64,000 nucleotides of DNA from positions 44,152-108,151 of the IMG/VR virus record IMGVR_UViG_3300027859_000006. One strand, given 5' to 3'. The position numbers were made by a program, and so were the translations under genes. This stretch comes from a virus. The notes below the pieces were generated by a model, which was given only the letters and a program-made list of their open reading frames with translations, ran no database searches and had not been told where the DNA came from. Numbering within the stretch: position 1 is the first letter of the stretch; every line of letters starts with the position of its first letter. Shown in pieces: positions 30,719 through 38,591 of the stretch.

Positions 30719-31588
30719 TTAAATTGTTTCTCGCTCTTTTTGGAATTTGTCCATGATTTCATTTGGAATCGCAACGGCTGCTGTGATTTCTGAAATGAAT
30801 TTTTCAACCATATCAGAGTCACGTGTAATAGCTACCATCGCGTCTTGAAGCATAGCTTCTGAAATGTATCGTAGACGTGGGTCGTCTTTACCAAAGTGTT
30901 GCGCTAGACCTACTGCTGCGTTAGCTACTGCTAGTTTAGCTAAACCGTTATTTTTCGCATCTTTTTTCTTAGCGAAAAGGCGAGCGTACCAAGGCAATGA
31001 CGCATACATTTTACTCTGGATGAAATCGTTAGCTGTTTTACCGGCTGTAAGTTGAGCCGCCATAACTGCTGCGTCTTTGTTTGTGTTTACTACTTTATCG
31101 AAAAGGCTTTTCATTTTATTTGATTCCTGTTGTTTTTGTTTGCTTACTGTTTTAACCGCTGCTGCTTGTGCTGCTTTTGCCATAGGCACTGGTATTTTGT
31201 CGAGTTCTTTTAAGTCTATTTCACCATGACTAGCCCAATAAGGTAGTATAATATACTCTGTTAGTTCTTTACATCCGGTACTTTCGTACCAGCTAAGGAA
31301 CTCTTCTATTTGGTATACTATATCCTGCTTATCTATAGTATTAACTACCAGCTCTACTTTAGAAGTCTTGCCGAACTCGTCAACTTCCATAACTAAAAAT
31401 ACGCAGTCTTTTGACTTAGCCCAAGTTAAAGCTCGCTTTACCCAAGGGCTTTGACCTCTGCGTGAGTAGTACCCTTGAGCATTGGACAGAGCTAACATAT
31501 TTTGTCCTAGGCTTTTATCTAGATCGTATTGGTATTTAACACGAATACTAGCACATGCTTTATTGAAAGTATTTACAGAATTATTCAC
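30719..31588 (-). CDS. hypothetical protein
   Basis: A 289-residue protein. The first half is a small alpha/beta-like unit (ALTWAKSKDCVFLVMEVDEF, IVYQIEEFLSWYEST); a Lys/Gln-rich hinge (KTVSKQKQQESNKMKSLF, about 145-165) leads to a helical second half (GLAKLAVANAAVGLAQHF). An internal ATG at the hinge has only a weak ribosome-binding site. Single gene behind a promoter module. Family unknown. Confidence 0.75.
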   Translation of the reverse strand: MNNSVNTFNKACASIRVKYQYDLDKSLGQNMLALSNAQGYYSRRGQSPWVKRALTWAKSKDCVFLVMEVDEFGKTSKVELVVNTIDKQDIVYQIEEFLSWYESTGCKELTEYIILPYWASHGEIDLKELDKIPVPMAKAAQAAAVKTVSKQKQQESNKMKSLFDKVVNTNKDAAVMAAQLTAGKTANDFIQSKMYASLPWYARLFAKKKDAKNNGLAKLAVANAAVGLAQHFGKDDPRLRYISEAMLQDAMVAITRDSDMVEKFISEITAAVAIPNEIMDKFQKERETI

Positions 31589-31620
31589 ATCGAAATTTTC
31601 CTTTTGGTCATTTCATTAAT

Positions 31621-32148
31621 TTATGTGTATATTATACGTAAATTTGGCTGTTTTAGCAAGCAATTTTTTTTAGTTTTATTGTGTAATTTCTTAGGAAATA
31701 AGTCAGCCGCAGTTGAAGCAGCCCATGCCTCTGGCTTTAGAATAGGAGACACCCCACAAACACCAAGAATATACCCAGCAGCGGCCTTCGCCGCACAATT
31801 TGAACCGTACTGCTCTTCAGACGCAATGTCTAAATGTACTTCGATAGGGTAGTCAATCCCTTCCTCTACCAGAGCATTTTCCAGTTCTAGATAAATGTTA
31901 GCTAAGGCTTGTACCTCAGTCATCATTCTATGTTGTGGTTTTCCTAGGTTTTTATCGTAAACGCGCTCTCTGGTAGTTTCCCCTACCACTTGGCAGCCTT
32001 TGCTGCCTGCTAGGTGGATAACTGCAACAACAGTTATCTTAGCCCAAGCGATACCTTTAGTATCTACGAATCTAACGCTGTCCGCTCCTAGATATAATCT
32101 ACTGTTACTAGGGGCTTCTTTTAATTTATGAATTGTCTCCCGAATCAT
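31621..32148 (-). CDS. RNase H-like protein (YkuK/DUF458 type)
   Basis: A 175-residue protein of the YkuK (DUF458) RNase H-fold family. Seen: LYLGADSVRF (first acid), the strand pair ITVVAVIHL, and VHLDIASEEQYGSNCAAKAA with KPEAWAASTAADLF, the family signature. A nuclease is likely by fold; the substrate is not known for the family. The C-terminal 25 residues run into the promoter of the next unit. The start overlaps the ClpP gene by 23 bases. Confidence 0.82.
   Translation of the reverse strand: MIRETIHKLKEAPSNSRLYLGADSVRFVDTKGIAWAKITVVAVIHLAGSKGCQVVGETTRERVYDKNLGKPQHRMMTEVQALANIYLELENALVEEGIDYPIEVHLDIASEEQYGSNCAAKAAAGYILGVCGVSPILKPEAWAASTAADLFPKKLHNKTKKNCLLKQPNLRIIYT
31631..31659 (-). promoter_or_regulatory. 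promoter module
   Basis: Minus strand: TTGCTA, 17 bases, TATAAT. It lies over the last codons of the RNase H-fold gene and starts the unit with the 289-residue protein, holin candidate and endolysin. Confidence 0.88.
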
Positions 32149-32788
32149 CGGTATTCTCCAAGTTTTTGATTATTTTCTTAGCATTCTCTATAGTTTCTTG
32201 CTGTTTAACCTTTTCAAATGCCTGTACTTTTTCTGTTTTTGCCTTTACTAGTCTCTCAATCCGTTCACGCATCTCATCAGAGTTAAACCAGTAGTCTTTA
32301 CCATTAAACATAAGCTCTAGCTCGTCTTCTGTTAAAAAATCTGAGTAGTAATGTCTGTTTAACTGTGCTATCCACTTATCTGTAGCCTCTATCTGAGATT
32401 TGACCTTATGCCCTTCTCCATAGAATCCAGCTGAGTATTGATGGAACAAGCTTAACGTATTGTCTTCTATACACCATCCATCACATGCTAGGAATACTAT
32501 AGTAGCTGCGGAATCACATGCAGATTCTATAATGCCTATTACAGTTCCTTTACAATTTTCTATAGCATTAACTATTTGTACTGCGGTATATACTTGGCCG
32601 CCTGGACTGTTAATATGGATATGTATTTCGTCTGCTTCACTTGCAGACCTTAACGTGTTTAGTAAATCTGTATAGTCCGAAGCGTCCCCTATACTTCCCA
32701 TTAAGTTGTAATGGTATACTGTGTTAGAAGTACCCTCGTTTCCAATTGATACTGCGAATTTAGATAGTGATGGTGTATGGTAAGACAT
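32126..32788 (-). CDS. ClpP-like serine protease
   Basis: A 220-residue ClpP/S14 protease. Seen: IHINSPGGQVYTAVQIVNAI (oxyanion loop), the nucleophile region ESACDSAATIVFLACD and the catalytic His in LFHQYSAGFYGEG; a long charged C-terminal helix follows (REERIERLVKAKTEK-like). The nucleophile motif is CDSAAT rather than GxAAS, as in other phage ClpP-like proteins. Partner ATPase would be from the host. Role in T5-like phages unknown; head maturation or host take-over are possible. Confidence 0.88.
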   Translation of the reverse strand: MSYHTPSLSKFAVSIGNEGTSNTVYHYNLMGSIGDASDYTDLLNTLRSASEADEIHIHINSPGGQVYTAVQIVNAIENCKGTVIGIIESACDSAATIVFLACDGWCIEDNTLSLFHQYSAGFYGEGHKVKSQIEATDKWIAQLNRHYYSDFLTEDELELMFNGKDYWFNSDEMRERIERLVKAKTEKVQAFEKVKQQETIENAKKIIKNLENTDDSGDNS

Positions 32789-32798
32789 ATTATCCTTG

Positions 32799-33053
32799 TT
32801 ATATAAGTACTAGTTTTATAAGTTTAGTTACCCAGTACTCTGTCTTTGGTATAGACTCTTCTTTATGACTAGAACCTCGGTGCAATGCACTAGAAAGTTC
32901 TTCTTTGGTGAATAATGCGTAGTGATGATCTTTAATATCATTAACATACGCAGGGTACAGGGCAGTGCCCTGTACATCTATCTGCTCTGAAAGTCTTATT
33001 TCCGAAGATATGTACTTAGGTGGTTTTTTCTTTCTGCGTAAGAATTTTAGCAC
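32799..33053 (-). CDS. hypothetical basic protein
   Basis: An 84-residue protein with a very basic N-terminus (KFLRRKKKPPKYI) and a hydrophobic end (YWVTKLIKLVLI). Overlaps the o-spanin gene by 38 bases in another frame. Family unknown. Confidence 0.6.
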   Translation of the reverse strand: MLKFLRRKKKPPKYISSEIRLSEQIDVQGTALYPAYVNDIKDHHYALFTKEELSSALHRGSSHKEESIPKTEYWVTKLIKLVLI

Positions 33054-33414
33054 ACCTTGAGTCCTCCTTTGGTCTGTAGGTACAGAACTTAATATTCATT
33101 TCTCTCAAGTAACGAATTAAGTCCTCAGTACAGGCCGCCATTTTTAAATTATCTTCAAAAGAAAGAGCCACGAAGGGCTCTTTATCAACTACCATTATTT
33201 TCCACTCGACGTCGCACGTTTCATACGGTGCTGGCCAAGCGGGATGGTATACAGCAGTTTCTACTTGCTCAGGGGTTGAAATGGTACAACCAGTTAGAGT
33301 TAAAGCAGTAACTGCAACTAAGGTAATATCTAGCACTGCGTCAGTAATGTCCCCTATATAGTCTAGGAAGTACGAAAAGACTGTGCTTAGAAAGTTTTCT
33401 ATTGCTGCTGACAT
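33016..33414 (-). CDS. o-spanin (outer-membrane lipoprotein)
   Basis: A 132-residue protein with a hydrophobic leader and lipobox (VTALTLTGC, Cys about 42), then YHPAWPAPYETCDVEWKIMV and VALSFEDNLKMAACTEDLIRYLREM, the layout of phage outer-membrane spanins. The leader is longer than usual, so translation may begin at an internal site. It overlaps the i-spanin gene by 16 bases. The pair would fuse the two membranes at lysis. Confidence 0.82.
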   Translation of the reverse strand: MSAAIENFLSTVFSYFLDYIGDITDAVLDITLVAVTALTLTGCTISTPEQVETAVYHPAWPAPYETCDVEWKIMVVDKEPFVALSFEDNLKMAACTEDLIRYLREMNIKFCTYRPKEDSRCAKILTQKEKTT

Positions 33415-33770
33415 AAGTTAGTATCTCCTGTAATACAACCTAATTCGCGCTGGGTCTCATTGAAGGCTTTATTTAGCTTTATTTCTACGAGACCTGGCTT
33501 TGCCGCCACAACACTTTCCCTACCTGATAGTTCTGATAGCTTTCGCTTGTTGGAATTTGTCTCTTTAGTTAGTTCTAGCACAGTTGACTCTGTTAATACT
33601 TGCAGAGTTTGTACGTCCTTGATAGACTTTTCTAACCTATCAACACTTGCTTGTTTAGTTACTAACTGTTGCTTTGTTACGGCGTGTTCTTGAATCTCTT
33701 TATAAAAAAGAAAGCCCCCTACCGCTAATAAAAGCATAAGAGCTATTATAATTTGTGTTCTGAATGACAT
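33399..33770 (-). CDS. i-spanin (inner-membrane)
   Basis: A 123-residue Rz-type spanin: one N-terminal membrane helix (IIIALMLLLAVGGFLFY), a periplasmic coiled coil (about 25-80: LVTKQASVDRLEKSIKDVQT), and a C-terminus FNETQRELGCITGDTNLC typical of these proteins. Paired and overlapping with the o-spanin gene. Confidence 0.88.
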   Translation of the reverse strand: MSFRTQIIIALMLLLAVGGFLFYKEIQEHAVTKQQLVTKQASVDRLEKSIKDVQTLQVLTESTVLELTKETNSNKRKLSELSGRESVVAAKPGLVEIKLNKAFNETQRELGCITGDTNLCQQQ

Positions 33771-33788
33771 AGTATAATAAAACCTCTT

Positions 33789-34160
33789 TCATGTCAAGAA
33801 AGTTTTCACTTTCCTCCAGACAACCACTCCTATGTACATTAAGCGTGCTTTCCACTTATCAGTGTTATTATCGACTAGAGTAGAATAAAATTGCAGGTCT
33901 CTTTGAGACCCGTCTACTCTCATATGTATAAGAAAATCGTGTTGTACAGAAGCTTCTAAGTTTTTCGGGCAAAATGGCCCTCCAAACACACTCCAAAATA
34001 TTCTAGGGATAGAAGCTCCGTCTGTAATAAACCCTTTAGGAATAGTAAAGGTTTGCCCTAGAATGGGACTATTAAACACGTAATCCTGCACTACCATATA
34101 ATTGTAGTTGCCGTTAGGGGAAATTGTTAACTTATTGTGGCTTTGTAGCTGGCGGTACAT
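33789..34160 (-). CDS. DUF1353-family protein
   Basis: A 123-residue DUF1353 protein: FTIPKGFITDGASIPRIFW (the signature) and VQHDFLIHMRVDGSQRDLQF (conserved His-Asp). Function not established; genes of this family often stand near phage lysis or tail genes. Start taken at the ATG behind AGGGT; it overlaps the small membrane gene before it by 29 bases, and an upstream in-frame extension is possible. Confidence 0.78.
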   Translation of the reverse strand: MYRQLQSHNKLTISPNGNYNYMVVQDYVFNSPILGQTFTIPKGFITDGASIPRIFWSVFGGPFCPKNLEASVQHDFLIHMRVDGSQRDLQFYSTLVDNNTDKWKARLMYIGVVVWRKVKTFLT

Positions 34161-34266
34161 TCGGTGACCCTGATGAACCACTGCCTTTTTTAGATGCGCT
34201 ACGTTTTTTAATAAAATATAGAATTGCAGCAATACCTGCAATTACTAATACTGATTCTAGAAACAT
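34132..34266 (-). CDS. 44-aa single-helix membrane protein
   Basis: FLESVLVIAGIAAILYF forms one helix, then KKRSASKKGSGSSGSP and a Pro/Ala tail. AGGAG stands five bases before the ATG. In the lysis region; a holin-related or accessory membrane role is possible. Confidence 0.65.
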   Translation of the reverse strand: MFLESVLVIAGIAAILYFIKKRSASKKGSGSSGSPNVPPATKPQ

Positions 34267-34268
34267 AC

Positions 34269-34610
34269 TTACTCCTGATCTTTGTCTGCTTCTACTTTCC
34301 ATTTCCACCCAGAATTGGTATAGAAGCCAAAAAATACAGCACCTGCGCCAAACATCGTCGTGATTAGGGCTGTATAACCTACGGGCCTTCCGATTACGCC
34401 CACCTGTCTGCAAGCTAGTAGCTCTGCGGTTTTGATACTTTCCCCTTTATTAAGTACCACCTGCATCACTGCTGCGTCGCATTTTATTTCAGGAACTTCC
34501 TTATACGAAATGTACCAATTCACAGACATTATAAGACCTACTGTGTATACTACAAGTACCATTCTAGGAAATATCCTAAACATGTCTAAGTATTTAGCTA
34601 TTTTAGACAT
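34269..34610 (-). CDS. 113-aa two-helix membrane protein
   Basis: Two hydrophobic segments (MVLVVYTVGLIMSVNWYI and YTALITTMFGAGAVFFGFY) flank a periplasmic-type loop with two Cys (EIKCDAAVMQVVLNKGESIK, ELLACRQVG). A second holin or antiholin candidate, as first gene of the lysis-proximal unit. A nine-codon leader frame precedes it. Confidence 0.68.
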   Translation of the reverse strand: MSKIAKYLDMFRIFPRMVLVVYTVGLIMSVNWYISYKEVPEIKCDAAVMQVVLNKGESIKTAELLACRQVGVIGRPVGYTALITTMFGAGAVFFGFYTNSGWKWKVEADKDQE

Positions 34611-34614
34611 AGGG

Positions 34615-34644
34615 TTAGAGGCCTGTTAAATTTAATAAATACAT
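34615..34644 (-). CDS. nine-codon leader peptide
   Basis: MYLLNLTGL with a strong AGGAGG before its ATG; the stop lies four bases before the ATG of the 113-aa membrane gene, which has no good ribosome-binding site of its own. Translation of the leader probably loads ribosomes onto that gene; Leu-rich codons could make it sensitive to tRNA supply. Confidence 0.5.
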   Translation of the reverse strand: MYLLNLTGL

Positions 34645-34666
34645 AAAAAATTCCTCCTAGGACTAC

Positions 34667-34694
34667 ATTATATCAAAATATAACTTGAAGTCAA
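34667..34694 (-). promoter_or_regulatory. strong promoter for the lysis-side unit
   Basis: Minus strand: TTGACT, 16 bases, TATAAT, followed by AGGAGG. It differs from the common module and is closest to a full sigma70 consensus. Confidence 0.85.
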
Positions 34695-34717
34695 CAGAAG
34701 AATTTTTATACAGATAC

Positions 34718-34743
34718 AAAAAAGGAGGCCGAAGCCTCCTTTT
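34718..34743 (-). terminator. terminator after the Ro60-like gene
   Basis: AAAGGAGGC / GCCTCCTTT stem, TTCG-type loop, U tract on the minus strand. The stem is the same as that at 24597. Confidence 0.92.
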
Positions 34744-36124
34744 ATAAGTAGTCGTACTTAGGTATGCACAGCGCGGATTTGACCATGTCTAGAGGTGTTA
34801 CTACTTCCCCAGACAATACTGTCTTCATAACCGCAGCTGAGAAGCCCGATACTAAAACAGTACCATTCTGTCCAGCTCTAACTGGTACGTTATCACGTCT
34901 GCTAGCAATGTTCCAGAACACTAATTTAGGAGCAGTAAAACCTGAGGCTTCAAAGTCTCTAATAGTTTTCTCAGATACAGGGCTTGAACCGCAACGGTCA
35001 AATTCCATATCAGACAGTACGATTAACGCATCTGGCAAATCTTCATCAGTCAGTCCGTTAGCAACGGCTCTATCCAGGATAGTTTGCATAGCGCGATTAA
35101 TATCCGTATTCATGCCCCAGTGCGCTCTACTTAGGTTACGAAGACGAGTTTCTAAGGTATCACCACAAAGTTCTTGCATTCTAGGACGTTCAGAGAACGT
35201 TAAGAACTGGTCTTTGAACACTCCTTTGTTTCGCTCGGCTAGGTAAATACCAAGAGACATTGCTACTTGCATAGTAGTGAATTTAGTATTCCCAGCTGCA
35301 ACACACATAGACGCTGAAACGTCTATCATAGGCAAAAAGCTGCCTTCGCCCACGTAATCTGGCAAACCTTTCCATTGAGCTTCTCGAAGCTGCCCTGAAC
35401 TATTTGCTACAATCTCATAAGGATATAGCACGCTAGAGTTAACCGTATCCTTGCCCTTTTCAAGGGCGGATAGATACTCTTCGTATCTTTCACCGTCATT
35501 GCGAGCAAACGCTTTGCGATAAAGTAACTGAGCACGAGAAGGCAACTTACCGTACTCAATTTGATCCCACTCACGATTACACATCTGAGTCTCAACTACG
35601 TTAGTAGTTTCAACTAACAGCTTGCGCAAAGTTTTTGGCGGAACGCCAAGGTGACGGCGCACCTCTCCGAAGATTGTACCTTTACGAGGCATCCACTTAG
35701 CTGCTAGAGCATTTTTCTCAACCGCAATAGCGCGTAGCCATACGGTGATAGCGTGTGCCTTAATGTCTCCACCAAGTTCAATTACTGGGATTAGGTCGTC
35801 GAAGCGACCAATCTCAGGGATTTTTGATACAATGGCTTTACCTGTTTCTAGGTCGACCAGTTTAAGGATTTGTGTAATCCATTGGCGGAAGTGTTTACGT
35901 TCACCGTAACCACCACGAGGGTCACGTGTATACAGAGCTAAGCGAATAGCCAAGTCTGGGTTTTCTTTAAAAGCCTGTAAGAATTCACCTACTAGGTTAG
36001 TTCCACGGCTAGAACCTGCACGACCGAATAAGTCTACTAGGAATGAACCTGATGTAGAGTTTGTTACTGCTCTATTCTCTGTAAATGAGTTAGCGTGCGT
36101 CATTGCGTTAAATAGTTTGTTCAT
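34742..36124 (-). CDS. Ro60/DUF2828-like RNA-binding vWA protein
   Basis: A 460-residue protein with an alpha-helical repeat part (about 1-250: LAIRLALYTRDPRGGYGERK, IPEIGRFDDLIPVI) and a von Willebrand A domain (about 265-440) with the metal-site motif DVSASM, then TFSERP and ALIVLSDMEFD. This is the layout of TROVE/Ro60 and DUF2828 proteins. Ro60 proteins bind misfolded RNA and Y RNAs and guide RNA decay or repair. It stands next to the tRNA cluster, which suggests a role in tRNA or ncRNA quality control. Confidence 0.85.
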   Translation of the reverse strand: MNKLFNAMTHANSFTENRAVTNSTSGSFLVDLFGRAGSSRGTNLVGEFLQAFKENPDLAIRLALYTRDPRGGYGERKHFRQWITQILKLVDLETGKAIVSKIPEIGRFDDLIPVIELGGDIKAHAITVWLRAIAVEKNALAAKWMPRKGTIFGEVRRHLGVPPKTLRKLLVETTNVVETQMCNREWDQIEYGKLPSRAQLLYRKAFARNDGERYEEYLSALEKGKDTVNSSVLYPYEIVANSSGQLREAQWKGLPDYVGEGSFLPMIDVSASMCVAAGNTKFTTMQVAMSLGIYLAERNKGVFKDQFLTFSERPRMQELCGDTLETRLRNLSRAHWGMNTDINRAMQTILDRAVANGLTDEDLPDALIVLSDMEFDRCGSSPVSEKTIRDFEASGFTAPKLVFWNIASRRDNVPVRAGQNGTVLVSGFSAAVMKTVLSGEVVTPLDMVKSALCIPKYDYL

Positions 36125-36449
36125 TTTTGATTCCTTTTAATGCTGTAATATGCTCGGAAATTGGGATTAGCAAATAAAACAATGCTAAGTAAATATTTGA
36201 TACTGCCCAGATTATGCAGAAGATTACTGCTACAAAGCCTAGGAAGCCTTTAAAGGTTTTCTCTCTATACCGATAGGCACGGATTCTAAACTCCATATCA
36301 CCACCAGTAAAGTAATCTTTTATTGCTACTGCTACGTTAGCAGAGATAAACAAGGCTAGCGCTGCGTTAAATCCATACGCTATCCACGTAAGGATTGTTA
36401 CAATGAGTGATACCGCACCGATAATTTGATTTTCTTTACTTACTTTCAT
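36108..36449 (-). CDS. 113-aa membrane protein
   Basis: Three to four membrane helices (IIGAVSLIVTILTWIAYGF, AALALFISANVAVAI, GFLGFVAVIFCIIWAV, IYLALFYLLIPI) around a basic loop (FRIRAYRYREKTFK). It overlaps the Ro60-like gene by 17 bases, so the two are coupled. Function unknown. Confidence 0.72.
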   Translation of the reverse strand: MKVSKENQIIGAVSLIVTILTWIAYGFNAALALFISANVAVAIKDYFTGGDMEFRIRAYRYREKTFKGFLGFVAVIFCIIWAVSNIYLALFYLLIPISEHITALKGIKNEQTI

Positions 36450-36682
36450 TAATTTTTCCTTAGTAGCACAACATTGTGCAGTGATTGAATGTATATAGAT
36501 TTGTTAACCTGAGTGAAAAGTCTCTGTAGCATAACAGGGTCATTAGTCTCAAATGACACTCTAGGAATGGAGACTCTTCGTTTGTTCTTTGTTATAACGT
36601 GGTAAAAGTCTTTATCTTGAGCAACTTTTTCAACGTGAATCATCATATCTGGGTGTATAAGACCGTTTAAATCCCAAGCCAT
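36449..36682 (-). CDS. hypothetical protein
   Basis: A 77-residue beta-rich protein (HVEKVAQDKDFYHVITKNKR, NKSIYIQSLHNVVLLRKN). First gene of the unit with the membrane protein and the Ro60-like protein, behind a promoter module. Family unknown. Confidence 0.7.
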   Translation of the reverse strand: MAWDLNGLIHPDMMIHVEKVAQDKDFYHVITKNKRRVSIPRVSFETNDPVMLQRLFTQVNKSIYIQSLHNVVLLRKN

Positions 36683-36712
36683 ATTGTTTTCCTCATTTCT
36701 TAATATGTGTAT

Positions 36713-36741
36713 ATTATACGTTGAAATATGTTGTTTTGCAA
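36713..36741 (-). promoter_or_regulatory. promoter module of the Ro60-like unit
   Basis: Minus strand: TTGCAA, 17 bases, TATAAT, leader ending GAGGAAAACAATATG. It begins 19 bases after the tRNA-His gene. Confidence 0.9.
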
Positions 36742-36759
36742 ATCTTTTTTAAAGTTATT

Positions 36760-36835
36760 TGGGGTGACTGACGGGGTTCGAACCCGCATAATCTAGAATC
36801 ACAGTCTAGGACATTTCCAAATCTGCCACAGCCAC
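36760..36835 (-). tRNA. tRNA-His (GTG)
   Basis: 76 nt with CCA encoded. Acceptor GTGGCTG/CAGTCAC, anticodon loop CTGTGAT, T arm GGTTCGAACC. Discriminator C, as bacterial tRNA-His needs. Confidence 0.93.
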
Positions 36836-37342
36836 ACTAAATAACTCTAATCACCGTACCGAGAAAGTGTACAAAGCTTTCTCTATGATTTTTTGTTACT
36901 CTGTCTTACCAGAGTAGGTACAGATACGGGAAAGAGCTTTCGGGTTTTGGTAGTACTCCAGACCCGCCGGAAGTTCTCCAGCGAAGGGGAATTGAACCCC
37001 TTACCTAACCCTATTTAGGAGTGAGAGTACGAAAGAGATAGCTAGTCTCGTTCATGGGAGGATCAATCCCTAATTACTACACTCCATATAACCACTCAAT
37101 TATATGGAGTGTCTCTGGCGGCTTCTCACACCGATTTTATACAGACCCAGAGACTGCCTGACCGCGTTCCTGCGGCAGTGGGATACTTTATATAACAAAA
37201 GTAACAAAACTTGACACGTTTAAGTGAAAGTGAAAGTGCCCAAGACCTTGGAATTTTATACTGGATTCCAACAGTACCACTCTACTACATCTAGGGCGAG
37301 ATGGCGTAGTTCCGCTACGCTCGGGAGATTTTATTCTGTTAG
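36836..37342 (-). ncRNA. structured non-coding region beside the Ro60-like unit
   Basis: About 500 nt with no gene but many hairpins. 37081-37110 is a perfect 11-bp stem (ACTCCATATAA/TTATATGGAGT); 37111-37118 pairs with 37147-37154 (GTCTCTGG/CCAGAGAC); ACTGCC/GGCAGT at 37153-37179; GCGTAG/CTACGC at about 37305-37320. Two T-arm-like hairpins occur (36985-37001, AGGGG AATTGAA CCCCT; 37056-37070). No matching acceptor stems were found, so these are not ordinary tRNAs. It may be decayed tRNAs or a structured RNA that binds the Ro60-like protein. Confidence 0.5.
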
Positions 37343-37648
37343 TCAACCGTGCTCTTCTTCGTTGTAAACTTCTACTTCGTAGACCAGCTCTCCTGTAGCG
37401 TCTTCGTATCCTTCAACTTCTAGGTCTTCTAACTCTTCTTCAGTGTACTCGTCTTCGCAGATTGGAGTTCCGATAGTATCCAAGTCTCCGAAAGCATCCT
37501 CATCTTGGTACATGCCGTACATTTCGGCGTTATCGATTGAGTACTGACGAGCAAGCTCCATTGCCGCTTCTTCGTCTTTCGCCTCTAAAATACCTTCGTC
37601 GTCACAGCCTGCGAAGCCAGTTCCAACTTTGTAGTAATACTTAATCAT
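37343..37648 (-). CDS. acidic hypothetical protein
   Basis: A 101-residue, strongly acidic protein (IKYYYKVGTGFAGCDDEGIL, CEDEYTEEELEDLEVEGYED). Start at the ATG behind GAGGAG; the frame also extends five codons upstream. Acidic phage proteins of this size can mimic DNA, but nothing specific supports that here. Behind a promoter module. Confidence 0.72.
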   Translation of the reverse strand: MIKYYYKVGTGFAGCDDEGILEAKDEEAAMELARQYSIDNAEMYGMYQDEDAFGDLDTIGTPICEDEYTEEELEDLEVEGYEDATGELVYEVEVYNEEEHG

Positions 37649-37678
37649 TAACGTTCTCCTCAATCATTCAATACAAGT

Positions 37679-37708
37679 ATTATACGTTAATTTTGCTTGT
37701 TTGGCTAA
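37679..37708 (-). promoter_or_regulatory. promoter module
   Basis: Minus strand: TTAGCC, 18 bases, TATAAT, then ACTTGTATTGAATGATTGAG and GAG. The -35 box is weaker than in other copies. Confidence 0.8.
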
Positions 37709-38198
37709 TGATTTTTTCTTTTGAAATAGGCTTCCAGCTTTCTAATTGTTCCATAGATACGTTTACATATCTAGGGTCTGGTATTATATGACTGTGTAAA
37801 TGTCCGTGAATATTTAGCTTTGCTCTATATTCTAGTTGGTTAGGGTGAACTGGCATATGCGTAATAAGAACTTTACCAAAACCCTTCCAGCGGTCTTCTA
37901 AGCATCCTGCTAGTTTTACGTTTGGAAGTGCTTCTTGTATTAAATGAACTTTACTAGGATAATCGTGATTTCCTAGCACTACTATAATGTCTTCACAGTG
38001 CAATGCTGAAAGTCGCCAAAACTCAGAATTGAATGCTAGGTCTCCTAGTAGGTATAGCTTATCTGTGGGTTTAACAGTATCATTGATAGCCTCAATGATA
38101 GTTTTGTTGTGTGTTTCTATATCTGGGAAGTTACGACCGAACTCAAGAATCCGTCTGTGTCCCAAATGTAAGTCGCTGGCAAAGTACGTTGTACTCAT
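37680..38198 (-). CDS. metallophosphoesterase
   Basis: A 172-residue calcineurin-like phosphoesterase with all metal motifs: ASDLHLGH (about 7-14), LLGDLAF (49-55), VLGNHDYP, ITHMPVHP and NIHGHLHSH. Substrate unknown; single-domain phage enzymes of this kind are thought to act on nucleotides or nucleic-acid ends. Its 3' end overlaps the next promoter module, and its start overlaps the gene before it by 56 bases. Confidence 0.9.
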   Translation of the reverse strand: MSTTYFASDLHLGHRRILEFGRNFPDIETHNKTIIEAINDTVKPTDKLYLLGDLAFNSEFWRLSALHCEDIIVVLGNHDYPSKVHLIQEALPNVKLAGCLEDRWKGFGKVLITHMPVHPNQLEYRAKLNIHGHLHSHIIPDPRYVNVSMEQLESWKPISKEKIISQTSKINV

Positions 38199-38430
38199 TT
38201 AAAAATTCCTCTGGTGTTACGTCTCTGTAGTATACTTCATCTACATAGCCTATTGGAGTGTTTACTGAATACTGAGGATCTCCAGTCTCCCAGATTTCTC
38301 CTTTTCTACGTATAGCTCTAGTAAGTATAAGCTGCGGTACTAATCTTTTACGTAAGCCTAAAAAGCCGTAACGTTCTATACGATTTTCTATTCTAAACTT
38401 GTATTCATCTGTAGGGGTTTCTGTTACCAT
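38143..38430 (-). CDS. hypothetical basic protein
   Basis: A 95-residue protein (YKFRIENRIERYGFLGLRKR, IGYVDEVYYRDVTPEEFLNE). Its ATG lies in the last codons of the 55-aa membrane gene. Family unknown. Confidence 0.7.
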   Translation of the reverse strand: MVTETPTDEYKFRIENRIERYGFLGLRKRLVPQLILTRAIRRKGEIWETGDPQYSVNTPIGYVDEVYYRDVTPEEFLNEYNVLCQRLTFGTQTDS

Positions 38431-38591
38431 TGCACTTCTGCCCTATCTAAATACGTTCCAACCATAACTACGTTTCCTGCTGCTAGGAAGTAGGTGATTG
38501 CTGCCATTAGGTAATTGTGAGTATCCCCTAATACAGAGATAGCTAAGTAAGCCGCCACTGCAATGGCTGCTAATTCTCTTTTAGTATTCAT
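38424..38591 (-). CDS. 55-aa membrane protein
   Basis: MNTKRELAAIAVAAYLAISV then YLMAAITYFLAAGNVVMVG: two likely helices. GAGGA stands before the ATG and the end overlaps the next start by seven bases. Function unknown. Confidence 0.68.
   Translation of the reverse strand: MNTKRELAAIAVAAYLAISVLGDTHNYLMAAITYFLAAGNVVMVGTYLDRAEVQW

Noticed and set aside
36961-37180. tmRNA or extra tRNAs near 37 kb
   Set aside because: T-arm-like hairpins exist, but no acceptor stem with matching halves, no CCA and no tag-peptide frame could be found, so it is listed only as a structured region.
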